Source of the DNA: Saprospiraceae bacterium
GTDB lineage: Bacteria > Bacteroidota > Bacteroidia > Chitinophagales > Saprospiraceae
Direction: 5' to 3'
Length of the DNA stretch: 64,000 nt
Assembly: GCA_019638455.1 (NCBI GenBank)
Contig: JAHBTU010000003.1
Coordinates: 372,001 to 436,000, forward strand
In this document: positions 16,650-26,378 of the stretch, one piece after another
Numbering within the stretch: the stretch's first letter is position 1
Layout: every line of letters begins with the position of its first letter
The notes under the pieces: model-generated
What the model was told of the DNA's origin: nothing
What the model saw: only the letters and a program-made list of their open reading frames with translations
Databases searched by the model: none
Program-made: the position numbers and the translations under genes

Positions 16650-18805
16650 CAGTTGCGTCACAAACCGACACCACCCAGTCTGCCCAACTCCGCGAAATCA
16701 CCGTCACCGCTGGGCAAGCACAGGGCTTGGCGGCGACACACATGCTTGGCGTGGAAAATTTCGGCATTTACAAAGGCAAAAAAACGGAGGTCGTATCGCT
16801 GGCTCAAATCACGGCCAACACGGCCACCAACAACCCGCGCCAGATATATGGCCGCGTGACGGGGCTGAACATCTGGGAAAGCGACGGCGCGGGGCTGCAA
16901 CTCGGCATCGGGGGGCGCGGCCTCAGCCCCAACCGAACGGCCAATTTCAACACTCGCCAGAATGGATACGACATCAGCGCCGATGCCTTGGGCTACCCGG
17001 AGAGCTACTACACCCCACCCGCAGAGGCGCTCGACCGAATCGAAATCGTGCGCGGCGCGGCATCGCTGCAATACGGCACACAGTTCGGCGGCCTCCTGAA
17101 CTTTCGCTTCAAACGCGGCCCCGAAGACAGAAAAATCGCCCTCACTACCCGCCAAACGGTCGGCGCATGGGGCTTTTTCGGCTCCTTCAACAGCATCGGC
17201 GGCACCGTGCTGAACGACAAACTCAACTACTACGCCTATTTTCAATACAAACGCGGCGACGGCTGGCGACCCAATAGCGGCTTCGACTACCGCTGCGGCT
17301 ACGCATCTGCCGATTACCGCGCTTCGGACAAATTGTCGCTCCGCCTCGACCTGACGCGCATGGACTATCTGGCGCAGCAGCCGGGTGGCCTTACCGACAA
17401 GATGTTCCAAGACGATGCACGCCAATCGGTGCGCGAACGCAACTGGTTTTCGGTGGAGTGGAACATGGCTGCACTCTCCTTGAATTACAATTTTTCCGAA
17501 AAAACACGCCTCAACGTGCGCAATTTCGGCCTGCTGGCGCAACGGCAGTCGCTCGGCAACTTGGAGCGCATCAACGTCGCCGACTTTGGCCAAAACCGTA
17601 CGCTGATTGACGGCCAGTTCAAAAACATGGGGCAGGAGACCCGACTGCTGCACCAATATAAAATAGATGGCTTGCCCCAAACGCTGCTTTTTGGATACCG
17701 GCTCTATTCGGGTTTTTCGACCGCCAGACAGGGCGACGGCAGCGCGGGTAGCGACGCGGATTTCAGATTTATCAATCCTGAAAATTTGGAAAACTCCGCC
17801 TACGATTTCCCCAATCAGAACCAAGCGGTCTTCCTCGAAAACGTCTTCAACCTGTCCTCCCAATGGAGCCTCACGCCGGGGCTGCGCTACGAGCGCATCG
17901 TCACCCGCGCCGAGGGCTACTTCACGCAACGGGTGTTGGACGCGGCAGGCAACGTGATTGTGCAAAACAAGATTGACGACAACCGCGAGCGCTTGCGCGA
18001 TTTTCTAATCGGCGGGTTGGGCGCTACCTTCAAGCCACGCGAGACCGTCGAGATGTATGCCAACATCTCGCAGAACTACCGCGCCATCAATTTCACCGAT
18101 TTGCGCATCGTGAACCCCAACTTCGTGGTGGACAGCAACCTGCGCGACGAGCGCGGATTCACGGCGGATTTGGGCATTCGCGGCAGCAAATCGAATATCT
18201 TCACCTACGAGGTAACGGCTTTTTACATCGCTTACAATGGCAAAATCGGTCAAGTGCTTAGGGCCGACCAGCCGCCGCTCTACAACGACTATCGTTTCCG
18301 CAGCAACATTTCCGACGCTCGCAACATTGGCCTCGAAGCCTTCGGCGAGGTGGATTTGTTGCGTTTCTTTTCTTTGAAAAAAAACCAAACACGGCTCACG
18401 ATTTTTGTCAACGCCGCGGTGGTGGATGCCCGTTATGTGAACACCGACGACAGCGCCGTGCGGGGCAAAAAAGTGGAGATGGCGCCCCCCCTGATGTTGC
18501 GCACCGGGATTTCGTTCCAAAGCGGCGCTTGGCGCGGCGCGTTTCAATTCGCCCATATTGGCGAGCATTTTTCCGACGCGACCAACGCCGCGCGCACGGC
18601 TACGGCGGTGGAAGGGCTGATTCCGGCGTACAGTGTGGCCGACCTTTCCGTTTCCTACGCTTGGCGCTGGCTGACGCTGGAAGCGAGTTGCAACAACTTG
18701 CTGGATGCCCGTTATTTCACTCGCCGGGCGGAGAGCTATCCCGGCCCGGGCATCATCCCGTCGGACGGGCGAGGAGTGTATGTGACGGTGGGGGGGCGGT
18801 TTTGA
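16556..18805 (+). CDS. TonB-dependent outer-membrane receptor (FecA-like)
   Basis: About 749 residues (757 if started at 16532). The plug domain is around residues 40-170 (REITVTAGQ, GVENFGIY, RIEIVRGAASLQYGTQFGG), then a 22-strand type barrel ending in an aromatic residue (YVTVGGRF), as expected for an outer-membrane protein. It imports a TonB-energised substrate, probably an iron chelate given the imelysin neighbour; the substrate is not proven. The start overlaps the HTTM stop (ATGA). The N-terminal ~25 codons are derived from the inverted-repeat element, so the present signal peptide (FVNVTLILAGLSFRLTVASQ) appears rebuilt. Confidence 0.9.
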   Translation: MIFRPISRTRLRNLEGFVNVTLILAGLSFRLTVASQTDTTQSAQLREITVTAGQAQGLAATHMLGVENFGIYKGKKTEVVSLAQITANTATNNPRQIYGRVTGLNIWESDGAGLQLGIGGRGLSPNRTANFNTRQNGYDISADALGYPESYYTPPAEALDRIEIVRGAASLQYGTQFGGLLNFRFKRGPEDRKIALTTRQTVGAWGFFGSFNSIGGTVLNDKLNYYAYFQYKRGDGWRPNSGFDYRCGYASADYRASDKLSLRLDLTRMDYLAQQPGGLTDKMFQDDARQSVRERNWFSVEWNMAALSLNYNFSEKTRLNVRNFGLLAQRQSLGNLERINVADFGQNRTLIDGQFKNMGQETRLLHQYKIDGLPQTLLFGYRLYSGFSTARQGDGSAGSDADFRFINPENLENSAYDFPNQNQAVFLENVFNLSSQWSLTPGLRYERIVTRAEGYFTQRVLDAAGNVIVQNKIDDNRERLRDFLIGGLGATFKPRETVEMYANISQNYRAINFTDLRIVNPNFVVDSNLRDERGFTADLGIRGSKSNIFTYEVTAFYIAYNGKIGQVLRADQPPLYNDYRFRSNISDARNIGLEAFGEVDLLRFFSLKKNQTRLTIFVNAAVVDARYVNTDDSAVRGKKVEMAPPLMLRTGISFQSGAWRGAFQFAHIGEHFSDATNAARTATAVEGLIPAYSVADLSVSYAWRWLTLEASCNNLLDARYFTRRAESYPGPGIIPSDGRGVYVTVGGRF

Positions 18806-18952
18806 GAGTGAGATGATTTGGCCGATTGATTCGATTGTGCTAATTAAGGTTAATCGGATCAATCAAAATTCGCGTGGCCGACCGCATCGTTTTACCTGAA
18901 ACCTCTGCCACATCGCCGTTTTTCGCGGAGACAACCCTATTTTTGCCTCTCT

Positions 18953-19132
18953 TATACCCAGATTAAAGAGGATTTGAACCTGCCGGTTGGCAAGGCAGGG
19001 ATTTCCTTGATTGATTTGCATGATTTCCAAAGGATTGCGAGCACCGTTCGTTCAAAACCACCTTGTCAGACCCTGTACTCAGGGGTTTGCCCAGCCAAGT
19101 GAAGCGGACGGGGCTGATTTGCGTTGACTATA
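18953..19132 (+). repeat. 180-bp TATA-ended dispersed repeat, copy 3
   Basis: Full-length copy in the gap after the TonB receptor. It differs from copy 1 mainly by ATTTCCTTG in place of ATGCCCCTG, CCG for CCC and CCA for CCG. The 3' end directly abuts a truncated gene end at 19133. The stretch 18806-18952 holds no gene. Confidence 0.9.
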
Positions 19133-19286
19133 TCTTCCCGCCGAAAGCGGGCTGCCACAGTTCAATCGTCCCTACCATAAATACTATTCCCCTGAAGAAA
19201 TCAAGGAGATTTCCAATCAAACGGGCACTTATCTGACTGATTTGATGGAGAAAAAAATTAGGGAACAGCAAAACCCGTCCGCTTAG
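19130..19286 (+). pseudogene. C-terminal fragment of an unidentified protein
   Basis: Starting exactly at the edge of repeat copy 3, an open frame of about 51 codons reads YLPAESGLPQFNRPYHKYYS and continues to a stop at 19284-19286. The composition is that of a real C-terminus (ending EKKIREQQNPSA), but there is no start codon. The 5' part of the gene is missing. The family was not recognised with confidence. Confidence 0.5.
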
Positions 19287-19324
19287 TTTTGTTTCCAAAA
19301 TTCTACAAAATACTGACTTGCCTC

Positions 19325-20467
19325 ATGGACATCAACAAAATTCCTTCCCCCTGTTTTGTGCTCGAAGAGCGCCTTTTGCGCAACAATCTGGCAACCATCG
19401 CTCGTGTGCAACGCGAGGCGGGTGTGCAAATAATCTTGGCGTTCAAAGGCTTTGCCATGTGGAGCGCCTTCCCCATCGTGCGCGAATATGTGCAAGGCGC
19501 CACAGCCTCCTCCCTGCACGAGGCACGGCTGTGTTTTGAGGAAATGAAAACCAAGGCACATACCTACGCTGTCGCCTATTTGCCCCGCGAATTCGGCAAA
19601 ATCATGGGATATTCCAGCCACATCACCTTCAACTCGCAGGCGCAGTATCGGCGTTTCCGAAAAAAACTGGAGCGATACCCCGAACACATCAGCCCTGGCA
19701 TTCGAGTCAATCCCGGATGGTCGCCCGTCGGGACGGCGCTCTACAACCCCGCGTCGCCGGGGTCGCGCCTCGGAGAGCCTGTCGAGAATTTTAAGGGAAA
19801 ATTGCCAGATGGCATAGAGGGGCTGCATTTCCACACCCTTTGCGAAAGCACGAGTTACGATTTGGAAAAAACGCTGGAGCATTTTGAACGCCAGTTTGGG
19901 AAATTCTTGCCCGCCCTCCAATGGGTCAATTTTGGCGGCGGCCACCTGATGACGCGGAAAGGCTATGACGTGGAACACTTGATACGGGTGCTCACGTCGT
20001 TCAGAAAACGTTGGCCGCATTTGCAAGTCATTCTGGAGCCCGGTAGCGCCTTTGCGTGGGAGACTGGGGTGCTCGTCAGCACCGTGCTCGATATTGTGCA
20101 AAACAAAGGCGTGAAAACGGCCATTCTCGATATGTCATTCACCGCTCACGCGCCCGACACGCTCGAAATGCCATACCGACCCGCTGTTCGCGGCGCCACT
20201 GCCGACCCCGCGCCCGGCGACAAACATCTTTACCGACTTGGAGGGGTGAGTTGTCTCAGCGGCGATTTCATGGAGGCATACTCATTTGAAAAACCTCTGA
20301 AAGTCGGCCAGAAAATCGTGTTCGAGGACATGATTCACTACACGATGGTAAAAACGACCACATTCAACGGGGTGACGCACCCCAGCATCGCTATTTGGCG
20401 AAAGGAAGGGGGATTGGATGTGGTGCGGAAATTCAACTACAATGATTACAAGCGCCGCTTGTCGTAG
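19325..20467 (+). CDS. nspC: Carboxynorspermidine decarboxylase
   Basis: A 380-residue fold-type III PLP enzyme of the alanine racemase/ornithine decarboxylase class. Lys41 in ILAFKGFAMW is the expected PLP lysine. GLHFHTLCES and VNFGGGHLMTR are phosphate- and substrate-binding segments, and GGVSCLSGDFMEAY near the C-terminus contains the family Cys/Asp region. NspC decarboxylates carboxy(nor)spermidine in the alternative polyamine pathway common in Bacteroidota. The ATG at 19325 is chosen because the upstream codons (MFPKFYKILTCL) are not conserved-looking. It stands alone on this strand. Confidence 0.9.
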   Translation: MDINKIPSPCFVLEERLLRNNLATIARVQREAGVQIILAFKGFAMWSAFPIVREYVQGATASSLHEARLCFEEMKTKAHTYAVAYLPREFGKIMGYSSHITFNSQAQYRRFRKKLERYPEHISPGIRVNPGWSPVGTALYNPASPGSRLGEPVENFKGKLPDGIEGLHFHTLCESTSYDLEKTLEHFERQFGKFLPALQWVNFGGGHLMTRKGYDVEHLIRVLTSFRKRWPHLQVILEPGSAFAWETGVLVSTVLDIVQNKGVKTAILDMSFTAHAPDTLEMPYRPAVRGATADPAPGDKHLYRLGGVSCLSGDFMEAYSFEKPLKVGQKIVFEDMIHYTMVKTTTFNGVTHPSIAIWRKEGGLDVVRKFNYNDYKRRLS

Positions 20468-20554
20468 TGCGGCAAGGTTGAATTTTACTGGCCATAACGG
20501 ATGCAGTAAGCACCTGCCTCGGCGGGGCAAAATTCGGTAGCGCTCGAACGGTAG

Positions 20555-20740
20555 GCCCCATCGGGGCGAAATGTTGCCATGCGAGGGTCTTGCCCCCCGC
20601 GCATTTTTTACCCGCCACGTTTGTCATCCTACAGTAGAAAATGCCCCCCCCACCCCTTCTTCCAAGCCCCAGCGGAGCGGGATATGAAGGAGGTTTTTGC
20701 CCATATTCAGCCCCCCGGGGCAAAAATTCGGGATGATTCA
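20555..20740. repeat. Cluster of REP-like palindromes
   Basis: Short GC hairpins with the core GCCCC-nnn-GGGGC recur at 20555-20567 (GCCCCATCGGGGCGAAAT), 20666-20678 (GCCCCAGCGGAGC, one mismatch) and 20710-20721 (GCCCCCCGGGGCAAAAAT). They lie in the 360-base gap after nspC, which otherwise holds no gene. The pattern resembles extragenic palindromes scattered in many Bacteroidota by RAYT-type transposases. Confidence 0.6.
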
Positions 20741-20829
20741 TGATTCGCGGGGCTATCACCCAATAATTATTGAACAATTGCTGCGAAATGAGCGAGTGAC
20801 GCGCCAACTCAAGCATTGGTTGGCTTCGT

Positions 20830-21008
20830 TACACCCAGATTAAAGAGGATTTGAACCTGCGGTTGGCAAGGCAGGGATTTCCTTGATTGATTTGCATGAT
20901 TTTCAGAGGGTTGCGAGCACCGTTCGTTCAAAACCACCTTGTCAGAACCTGTACTCAGGGGTTTGCCCGGCCAAGTGAAGCGGACGGGGCTGATTTGCGT
21001 TGACTATA
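20830..21008 (+). repeat. TATA-ended dispersed repeat, copy 4 (179 bp)
   Basis: Full-length type with a one-base deletion after GAACCTGC and a mutated left end (TACACCCAG). It carries the ATTTCCTTG variant together with the TTTTCAGAGG variant. Confidence 0.9.
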
Positions 21009-21024
21009 TAACCCCGAACTCATG

Positions 21025-21093
21025 TTAAATCAATAAGTTTTTTGCTTTGCGTCTTCGTGACTTAGTGGCAAATTAGAAAATGTCCAATAGTGT
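21025..21093. repeat. Half copy of the 131-bp MITE found at 60607
   Basis: The bases GCTTTGCGTCTTCGTGACTT through AAAATGTCCAATAGTGTG match the right half of the element at 60607-60737. The left half is missing. Confidence 0.6.
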
Positions 21094-21123
21094 GAAAAAG
21101 GACTTGCTCCATACACGCGACCG

Positions 21124-23664
21124 TCAGCGCACGATTTGAAACTTCTTCGTCAACACGCCGACACTTGTTTGAGCGGAGACTACATAGAAACCCGGCGACA
21201 AGTGGCTGACATTGATTTCGGTGTAGGATTGCTGCACTTTTTGAGCATTATGGACCTGTCGGCCCGCCACATCAAAAATAGCAAGCGCCTCTATGAAATC
21301 ATGGCCATCCAGTCGGATACGGAGCCTGTCGTTGGCGGGAGAAGGATACACAAGGAAGCCTTCGCCTCCGTCGGATGCTTTTTCATCCTGCGCTCTTCCC
21401 TTCATTGTCGTCCATATCGGTATTTCCACGACCTGATTTTCGCCCGACAACATTCCTCCGCTGCCTGAAAAGAGCATGGGGTTTTCAATAGTGATGGTAA
21501 AAGATGGTTGCTCGTTTTGCTTGCCCGGTCTGGCGCCATCAATAATGTCAATGATGATGAAGTCAAATTGGCCGATGATGCCCTTGCCGCTTGTGGGGGT
21601 GCCGCCCGTGCGCGTGAAAGCGGTTTCAAGCCGTCCTTGACGTGGGTTGTTATCCAACCAAAGCGAAGGCGTGTTCAGGTTGAGCCACGAATTTTCAAAG
21701 TAAGTCATTTTGAAAGCCGAATCCACGATATTCGGGCTAAGCGAAATGTCGAACGTGAACCCATACAGGTCTGTCAAAGGTGACGAGTCGCTGCCAAGCG
21801 ACACTTCCACCTGCACCAAATCGCCAATTTGTGGGTTGGGAGTCAAAAGTTTGAGTGAGAACGGCAGGCTCTTGGAAGTAGGCGGTATATGTGGGAACAG
21901 ATTGCTAAGGCTGCCATAGAACAGGTTGAGCGCGGCGGTATCAAGGTGATTGACCACCCCATTCCCATCCGTATCGGCGTGTTTCATGTCCACCGCATTT
22001 CCACTGAAAGGGTTGTTCCAATTGGGGGCAAATTGGCCGTACCATTCAAAGGCGGCATTGGGGCGTTGAGCTCCGTCCCAACCCATATAGTGGCCCAAGG
22101 GCAAGACATCTTTGTTGTTGACGATTCCGTCGTTGTTCACATCGCCGAGCCAGACGCATTCATTGATGCAATAGGGGGCATCCGCGCTCAGGATGTCTGC
22201 CACATTCATCCTCACGATGAAGGACTGACATTCGCCGTTGGCGCTTACGCAATAATTGACCTCAAATTCATCTGTCCCAACAAAACCTGGATCGGGCGTG
22301 TAAATCAGCAGGTTGTGGCCCGACACCGTTTGCCCGTTGAGGGTATGCGTGGAATAGCCAGGATAAAAATCACAAACGCCGTGTGCGGGCGCGTTCAAAA
22401 CAGAAAACTCAAAATCGTTGAAAGGGATGCGATAGTTGAACACAAAAGGTGTTTCTGCCGGGGTGGTCAATTCAAACTCGGAGTATGCCGGATTCATATT
22501 GCCCACCACGACGCTCACGGTAGCCGTCTCTAAGTTGGCAATTTGCTGATTGCCGATGCGATATTGGAAAGTGGCCGTGCCGACGAAATCCGGGTTGGGC
22601 GTGAAAGTCACGTTGCCGTTGCCCAGCGTGTTGGAAAGGGTGCCGGGAAACCCCTGAGGCACCACCCAACTTTTCACCAGCAAATTGCCGATGTCGTTTT
22701 GGCGGACATTAAAAGTAATAGGTCGCCCCTTGGGAGTAAACACCCTGTCGTCCATAGCCATTTTGTTTTGGTGAGGCGTGTTCAACACGTTCACCGTCAC
22801 CGTTTTATATACTACGGTGCCGAAGTTGTTGTTGGCCAGCACAAACTGGTCGGTACCAACGAAATTGGCGTTCGGGATGTAGCGAAACGACAAGCCGCCG
22901 TCCACGCTCACTGTGCCGTTGGCGGGTGCCTGGAACAGCTCATAGCCATCATGAAGCAGCGGAATGGTCAGCCGGGTATTCTTTGTTGTGGCCAGTTGTA
23001 GGGTGTCGCTGTTCGGGGGGGCATTGCCATGCACCCCGATGCTGGCATGAGTGGTTTTGCAATGATTCAAGGAGTCGCAAACCACATAATTGAGATGCGC
23101 CACTCCCGTGAAACCAGCGGCGGGGGTGAACACCAAATTATTGTTGTTGCCGACGCTGACCGTGCCATTATTGATCAAAGGTATAGCCGTCACGGTCAAT
23201 GGGCCATTGCCCACATCATTAGCCAACACATTGATGGTGACAGGTGTGCCGATAGCGGTCACTGCATAGTCGGGCTGCGGGAACAAATCCGAAGGATAGA
23301 CCACAACCCGATAGGCTTGATACACTAAAAAAGGCCAAGAGTTGAGATAGGAAAGTTGAACAACAAAAGTATCCACACCAATAAAACCGGGGCCGGGCTG
23401 ATAGCCAATTCGATAGATGTGGGGGTTGCCCGCACCTCCACTTTGAAGGAGGTGGATTTGCATTTTGCCGTGTTTTGCGGTAGGGCTGGCTTTGTAAACA
23501 AATAGGCTGGTGCCTGAAATGGTGTCGGAGACCTCTTTATTGACCGAAGTGGTCAAGTTTTTGAAGGCTCCTGATTGTGCTGAGACGAAACGGGGGGTTC
23601 CGAAAGCGATGAGCAGGGGGAACAACAACACCCGAAAACGAGGTTGAAGTAGAAGTACATTCAT
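21124..23664 (-). CDS. Large T9SS-secreted surface protein with Ig-like/VCBS domains and dockerin
   Basis: An 846-residue protein with a signal peptide (MNVLLLQPRFRVLLFPLLIA, cleavage after FVSA). Tandem Ig-like/cadherin-type domains cover about 90-500; each is built on phrases such as PVTINVLANDVGNG and LVFTPAAGFTGVA. A dockerin-like pair of Ca-binding loops follows (GDVNNDGIVNNKD and ADTDGNGVVNHLD), then a beta domain. The C-terminal type IX sorting domain begins VYPSPANDRLRIRL. It probably binds polysaccharide or other surface partners; no enzyme domain is seen. It has its own promoter. Confidence 0.85.
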   Translation of the reverse strand: MNVLLLQPRFRVLLFPLLIAFGTPRFVSAQSGAFKNLTTSVNKEVSDTISGTSLFVYKASPTAKHGKMQIHLLQSGGAGNPHIYRIGYQPGPGFIGVDTFVVQLSYLNSWPFLVYQAYRVVVYPSDLFPQPDYAVTAIGTPVTINVLANDVGNGPLTVTAIPLINNGTVSVGNNNNLVFTPAAGFTGVAHLNYVVCDSLNHCKTTHASIGVHGNAPPNSDTLQLATTKNTRLTIPLLHDGYELFQAPANGTVSVDGGLSFRYIPNANFVGTDQFVLANNNFGTVVYKTVTVNVLNTPHQNKMAMDDRVFTPKGRPITFNVRQNDIGNLLVKSWVVPQGFPGTLSNTLGNGNVTFTPNPDFVGTATFQYRIGNQQIANLETATVSVVVGNMNPAYSEFELTTPAETPFVFNYRIPFNDFEFSVLNAPAHGVCDFYPGYSTHTLNGQTVSGHNLLIYTPDPGFVGTDEFEVNYCVSANGECQSFIVRMNVADILSADAPYCINECVWLGDVNNDGIVNNKDVLPLGHYMGWDGAQRPNAAFEWYGQFAPNWNNPFSGNAVDMKHADTDGNGVVNHLDTAALNLFYGSLSNLFPHIPPTSKSLPFSLKLLTPNPQIGDLVQVEVSLGSDSSPLTDLYGFTFDISLSPNIVDSAFKMTYFENSWLNLNTPSLWLDNNPRQGRLETAFTRTGGTPTSGKGIIGQFDFIIIDIIDGARPGKQNEQPSFTITIENPMLFSGSGGMLSGENQVVEIPIWTTMKGRAQDEKASDGGEGFLVYPSPANDRLRIRLDGHDFIEALAIFDVAGRQVHNAQKVQQSYTEINVSHLSPGFYVVSAQTSVGVLTKKFQIVR

Positions 23665-23692
23665 GGCTGCGGTATTAAATTAAAAAAACGAC

Positions 23693-23720
23693 CAAAATTA
23701 GACCTTTTCCGAAGTTCCAA
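23693..23720 (-). promoter_or_regulatory. Promoter of the dockerin/T9SS surface-protein gene
   Basis: The minus strand reads TTG (23720-23718), 17 bases, then TAATTTTG (23700-23693), matching the Bacteroidota minus-33/minus-7 pattern. It lies about 29 bases before the ATG at 23664. Confidence 0.65.
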
Positions 23721-23741
23721 CCCCCACATGAACAAAAAAAA

Positions 23742-23749
23742 TATCTTTG
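23742..23749 (+). promoter_or_regulatory. Minus-7 box upstream of the 483-residue hypothetical gene
   Basis: TATCTTTG matches TAnnTTTG and lies about 85 bases before the ATG at 23835. The minus-33 position carries TTC rather than TTG. It is divergent from the promoter of the neighbouring surface-protein gene. Confidence 0.5.
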
Positions 23750-23834
23750 CCAAAACCTTTGCTCAAACGCTTGACGAACACGCTCGGCTAAGTCCATCGA
23801 AGTCAATCGTTTAGAGAAACGCACTCAACAACCG

Positions 23835-25286
23835 ATGTCGAAAAAAAATAACACACGCCTCAGGGCTGAACATACGAACAAGGTGTTTCTGACGCTCCGC
23901 TACCTACACCCATCCGAGCGAAAACGTCTGATGAAATACCTCCACTCGCCCTATTTCAACCAGAGCAAGACACTCGCCAAATTAGGCGAAATCATGCTCG
24001 AGCACATTGAGAGAGGCAAGGAGGGATTCGACCGGCAGGCCGTGTGGAAAAAGATTTTCCCCGGCGAGCCCTACGACGATGTCAGCTTCCGTAAGTACTG
24101 TTCCGATTTACTCAAGCATGTGGAAGGCTTCATGGCACAAGAAACCATCACGCATGACGAGACCCAGCAAGCAATTGACACGCTTGATTTCATCGTTCGT
24201 AGAAAGATAGAGCCTTTGTATAGTGGCTCCATCAAACAAATTCGAAGTGATTTAGATAAGGTGAACTATCGCACTTTGGACTACTTCAAGAAGGTGTATT
24301 TTACCGAAAGGCTCTACTATACAATGATGGATTTTGATGTAAAAGTGAATGTGCGAGCCAACATAGAAGAAATCTCGAATAGCCTTGACCTGTTTTATTG
24401 GATAGAGAAATTGAAACTTTATTGTTCCATGTTGAGCCAGCAGCGAACAAGGAATTTCAACTATCAGGTAAAATTCATGGATGAAATTCGGAACTATCTT
24501 ATCAATTTCCCCATTGAAGATGTCCCAGAATTGGCGGTGTATTACTATTCGTTGTTAATGTTGCTCGAAGCCGAAACCGTTGAGCATTACTATAATTTAA
24601 GACGACTACTCGACAAATATGGAGCGGCAATGCCCCAAAGAGAGGCCATTGAGCTATTTGATTCTGCTCTGCACTATTGCACTGGTAAAATAAACAAAGG
24701 CAACAAAGAATTTTTACAAGAGTATTTTGATTTGTTTGAAGATGCTATCCACAAAAAAATATTTCTATTGGAGGGTGAGCTCGCGCCCTGGAGGTTCAAT
24801 AATTTAATTGCTGCGGCATTGAGATTAGGGAAACTGGAATGGGCTGAAAACTTTGTGGACAACTATCGTGAATACTTGCCTCCTGAAAGCAGAGAAAACA
24901 CATACTCTTTCAATCTGGCCCGCGTCTATCTTTATCAAAAAAAATATGAAAAAGTATTGGGCTTATTGAGCAATGTGGAATATGAAGACATAGGATACAA
25001 CCTAATCGGGAAGGCAATGCTGACCATCACATACTATGAAATGGATGAATATACCGCCTTGGACTCCTTCCTTGAGTCTTTTCGCGTTTTTCTCAACCGA
25101 TATAAGAACTTCACGCCAGCCAGAAAACGTGGATACCTCAACCTCATCAAATACACTCGTCGCCTCACCCGCCTCATGCCCGGTGACAAAACCACTATCG
25201 AAAAACTTCGCGAGGAAATCATCCGGGAAAAAGCCACGACCGTCAACCACGAATGGCTGCTCGAAAAACTGGCGGAGTTTGATTGA
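23835..25286 (+). CDS. Hypothetical helical protein (483 residues)
   Basis: No signal peptide or membrane segment. The protein is almost entirely alpha-helical and rich in Leu, Glu, Lys and Tyr, with a basic N-terminus (MSKKNNTRLRAEHTNKVFLT). Helix pairs in the C-terminal half resemble solenoid repeats (LARVYLYQKKYEKVLGLLSN). The middle of the gene (about 24200-25050) is clearly AT-richer than its surroundings. It has its own promoter and no functional partner. Function not recognised; a cytoplasmic scaffold or regulator is only a guess. Confidence 0.7.
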   Translation: MSKKNNTRLRAEHTNKVFLTLRYLHPSERKRLMKYLHSPYFNQSKTLAKLGEIMLEHIERGKEGFDRQAVWKKIFPGEPYDDVSFRKYCSDLLKHVEGFMAQETITHDETQQAIDTLDFIVRRKIEPLYSGSIKQIRSDLDKVNYRTLDYFKKVYFTERLYYTMMDFDVKVNVRANIEEISNSLDLFYWIEKLKLYCSMLSQQRTRNFNYQVKFMDEIRNYLINFPIEDVPELAVYYYSLLMLLEAETVEHYYNLRRLLDKYGAAMPQREAIELFDSALHYCTGKINKGNKEFLQEYFDLFEDAIHKKIFLLEGELAPWRFNNLIAAALRLGKLEWAENFVDNYREYLPPESRENTYSFNLARVYLYQKKYEKVLGLLSNVEYEDIGYNLIGKAMLTITYYEMDEYTALDSFLESFRVFLNRYKNFTPARKRGYLNLIKYTRRLTRLMPGDKTTIEKLREEIIREKATTVNHEWLLEKLAEFD

Positions 25287-25413
25287 AAAAATCTCGGGCG
25301 TACGGGCGGGGTTGGGGAACTCGCGGATTGGGGTGAAAGCACCATGCGGCGCACGGCAATTTTTTATGACCCTGAGGCGTTTTTAGCCCGAAATTTTTAG
25401 CCGTTCCAGATTC

Positions 25414-26364
25414 ATGTCATTGAAAATCAGATTATTCACGCTCGCGCTCTGCCTGTTTGCTGTGTGTGGCGCACAAGCTCAGCCCAAAAACAAAAAAGCG
25501 GATAAACTCTCGCCAGCGGCCATAGAGCAACTGCGCATGGCAGAAGATACCTTAGCCTTGCTTGCTTACGCGGTGGTCAATGACTCCATCGAAATCGAAC
25601 GTTTCGCGGCTTGCAGGGCGCTCATACAAGTGCTGACACGCGCCCTAAAAACCGACAATTCCTTCCAATATCGCTTCGACCGGCTCAAGAGCATATCCAT
25701 CCTTGCGCCACCCGACAGTAGCTTTCGCATATTCACTTGGCAGCTGTTTGTCAATGACTCGACTTATCGGCACTACGGCGCGATTCAGATGAACAGCGCC
25801 GACCTCAAGCTGTTCCCGCTTATTGACCGCCGACACGATATGGACGACCGCCCTGTGTATGAGCAAATGTCGCCCGAACGCTGGTATGGCGCGCTGTACT
25901 ACAACCTGATTCAGTTCGATGCGAAAGAGGGACGCAAGTACCTGTTGTTCGGATACGATGCTTTTGCGTTTTTTGAAAAACGAAAAATTATCGAGGTGCT
26001 GAGTTTTGATGACACCGGAAAGCCCGTGTTTGGCGCGCCCGTGTTTGACAAACCCAATACAAAAGTGCCCGAAATGCGCCTTATTTTTGAATATGCCGCC
26101 GACGCGCCCATCAAAGTCAACTGGGACGAGCAATATCAAATGATATTGTTCGACCACCTTATTGCCTGGCCCAGTCCTTACGGAAGAGGTGTCATGTTCG
26201 TCACCGACGGGAGCTACGATGGCCTTCGATTGGAGAAAGGGCGGTGGAAATTCGTGGAAAAAGTATTCAACGACTCTATGAAAGAGGCGCCGCGACCCGA
26301 ACCCGTGCTCGACCGCCGCTCCAAAGATATTTTGGGCAAAGACAAAAAACGACCCAAAGGCTGA
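25414..26364 (+). CDS. Conserved secreted hypothetical protein
   Basis: A 316-residue protein with a signal peptide (MSLKIRLFTLALCLFAVCGA, cleavage after AQA). The mature part alternates helical and beta segments, ending in a basic, proline-containing tail (LDRRSKDILGKDKKRPKG). It seems typical of periplasmic Bacteroidota proteins of unknown role. It starts about 130 bases after the preceding gene and converges with fmt. Confidence 0.7.
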   Translation: MSLKIRLFTLALCLFAVCGAQAQPKNKKADKLSPAAIEQLRMAEDTLALLAYAVVNDSIEIERFAACRALIQVLTRALKTDNSFQYRFDRLKSISILAPPDSSFRIFTWQLFVNDSTYRHYGAIQMNSADLKLFPLIDRRHDMDDRPVYEQMSPERWYGALYYNLIQFDAKEGRKYLLFGYDAFAFFEKRKIIEVLSFDDTGKPVFGAPVFDKPNTKVPEMRLIFEYAADAPIKVNWDEQYQMILFDHLIAWPSPYGRGVMFVTDGSYDGLRLEKGRWKFVEKVFNDSMKEAPRPEPVLDRRSKDILGKDKKRPKG

Positions 26365-26378
26365 TTACCGCCCCGGCG

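Noticed and set aside
16658-17965. A 435-codon minus-strand frame inside the TonB receptor gene
   Set aside because: The plus-strand frame has plug and barrel motifs and operon context; the antisense frame has no recognisable domain.
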